This document shows positions 63,180-64,000 of a stretch of 64,000 nt of DNA, one piece after another. The translations under genes and the position numbers were made by a program. Positions within the stretch are counted from its first letter, which is position 1; every line of letters begins with the position of its first letter. The stretch lies in the NCBI GenBank assembly GCA_034336665.1, contig JAPFBE010000002.1, positions 76,015,405 to 76,079,404 on the forward strand, written 5' to 3'. Source of the DNA: Luscinia megarhynchos. Its lineage: Eukaryota; Chordata; Aves; Passeriformes; Turdidae. The notes beneath the pieces are model-generated. The model saw only the letters and a program-made list of their open reading frames with translations, made no database searches and was not told the origin of the DNA.

Positions 63180-64000
63180 AAATTATTTTGTTGTAATTGG
63201 GGGGGGGCGGTCTCTAAAAGATGATCACTGAAAATTAAAGATTCAGTTTTGACTTTCATCCTAGGTCCTTTCTAGGAATCAATTTAAAAAAGGTCTAAAA
63301 TGAATTTGTCATCACTAAGCTTTTCACTCTCAGTTCTGATGAAGAGATAGCTACATGCTGAGATTTGAATTGTATTTTATACCTTTGAAAAGTTTTACAA
63401 CAGCAGAAGAGGTAAATAAGTAATCCCCACTCTAGTAGTGATCAACACTACTTGCTGTTAGGAAGTGTTTAAGTTTACATAATTGACATTGAGTCTACAC
63501 AAAATTAATTTACTGGGAATGGGCATTTTCTGAAATCTTACAGATTGCAAGTTGGCCAAGTAACTGAAACTTAAACAAAAACATTCAATTGGATAAAATG
63601 TTATTGTTTTGTATAGGAAGGACTTGAGAAATAACTGCATAGCTTTATGAAGGTAAAGTCATTTTATCTGATAGCAAACATGGGACATTCTAACATTATC
63701 TTCCTCATTTGACATCATTCCTGAAAAAGTAAAATTTTTATAGGGTAGATGGGGACTCATGAAGTAATATGAGTAGCCAGGTGCACCTATAGCTAGCAGC
63801 TAGAATGGTATACACCCTTAAGTTGTTTGAGTCAGTCTTAGCCATGTGACCATAGATTTCCTTTTTTATAAGGGACTGTACTCTCCCTGTAATATGCTTT
63901 TGATATGATGTTCTCTTTACTTTGTAAGGTTGTTCTTAGATTGTTCTTACTCTTCTTTTTTTTCAGTCATTTAGGATTCATCATTCAATCAATGTCTCTC
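63180..64000. other. Non-coding stretch with a G run
   Basis: A run of nine G at 63199-63207 lies just beyond the LTR. Nothing else is recognised. Confidence 0.6.

Overview
The window looks like vertebrate nuclear DNA from a bird, most likely a passerine. It is AT-rich and CpG-poor, and I found no host gene, exon, operon or RNA gene in it. The bird call rests on the repeats: CR1 non-LTR retrotransposons with the diagnostic 3' end (ATTCTATGA-type octamers), ERVL-type LTRs of the avian class, and two tRNA-Ile-derived SINEs with CR1-like tails. That SINE structure matches what I know of the zebra finch family TguSINE1, which is why I lean towards a songbird. The family assignments come from memory and were not run against a database.

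Layout: 0-9 kb holds an ERVL-type LTR (about 2.53-2.89 kb, +), two CR1 3' ends on the minus strand (3.2 and 5.8 kb), and a long TATATG hexamer microsatellite followed closely by a CR1 3' end on the plus strand (7.0-7.4 kb). 9-21 kb is mostly unique AT-rich sequence with a worn reverse-transcriptase fossil at 13.65 kb and several short inverted repeats. A solo ERVL LTR with a 5-bp target duplication lies at 21.4 kb and the first SINE at 23.2 kb. The largest element is a dead CR1 at 29.7-31.2 kb (minus). A solo LTR with a perfect 6-bp target duplication lies at 33.5-34.1 kb (minus). Two further LTR-like segments are at 43.0 and 44.6 kb, the second SINE (minus) is at 49.9 kb, a GC-rich insert with an imperfect tandem repeat is at 59.4-59.8 kb, and another ERVL-type LTR is at 62.7-63.2 kb (minus).

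All open reading frames of 60-180 codons that I inspected are chance frames, frames inside repeats, or CR1 coding remnants. The window is therefore best read as intergenic or deep-intronic sequence whose recognisable content is a record of retroelement insertion. It may hide conserved regulatory elements that only alignment could show. I did not find a convincing new biological system. The best leads are the precise insertion signatures, the reverse-transcriptase fossil, the inverted repeats and a few compositionally odd islands.
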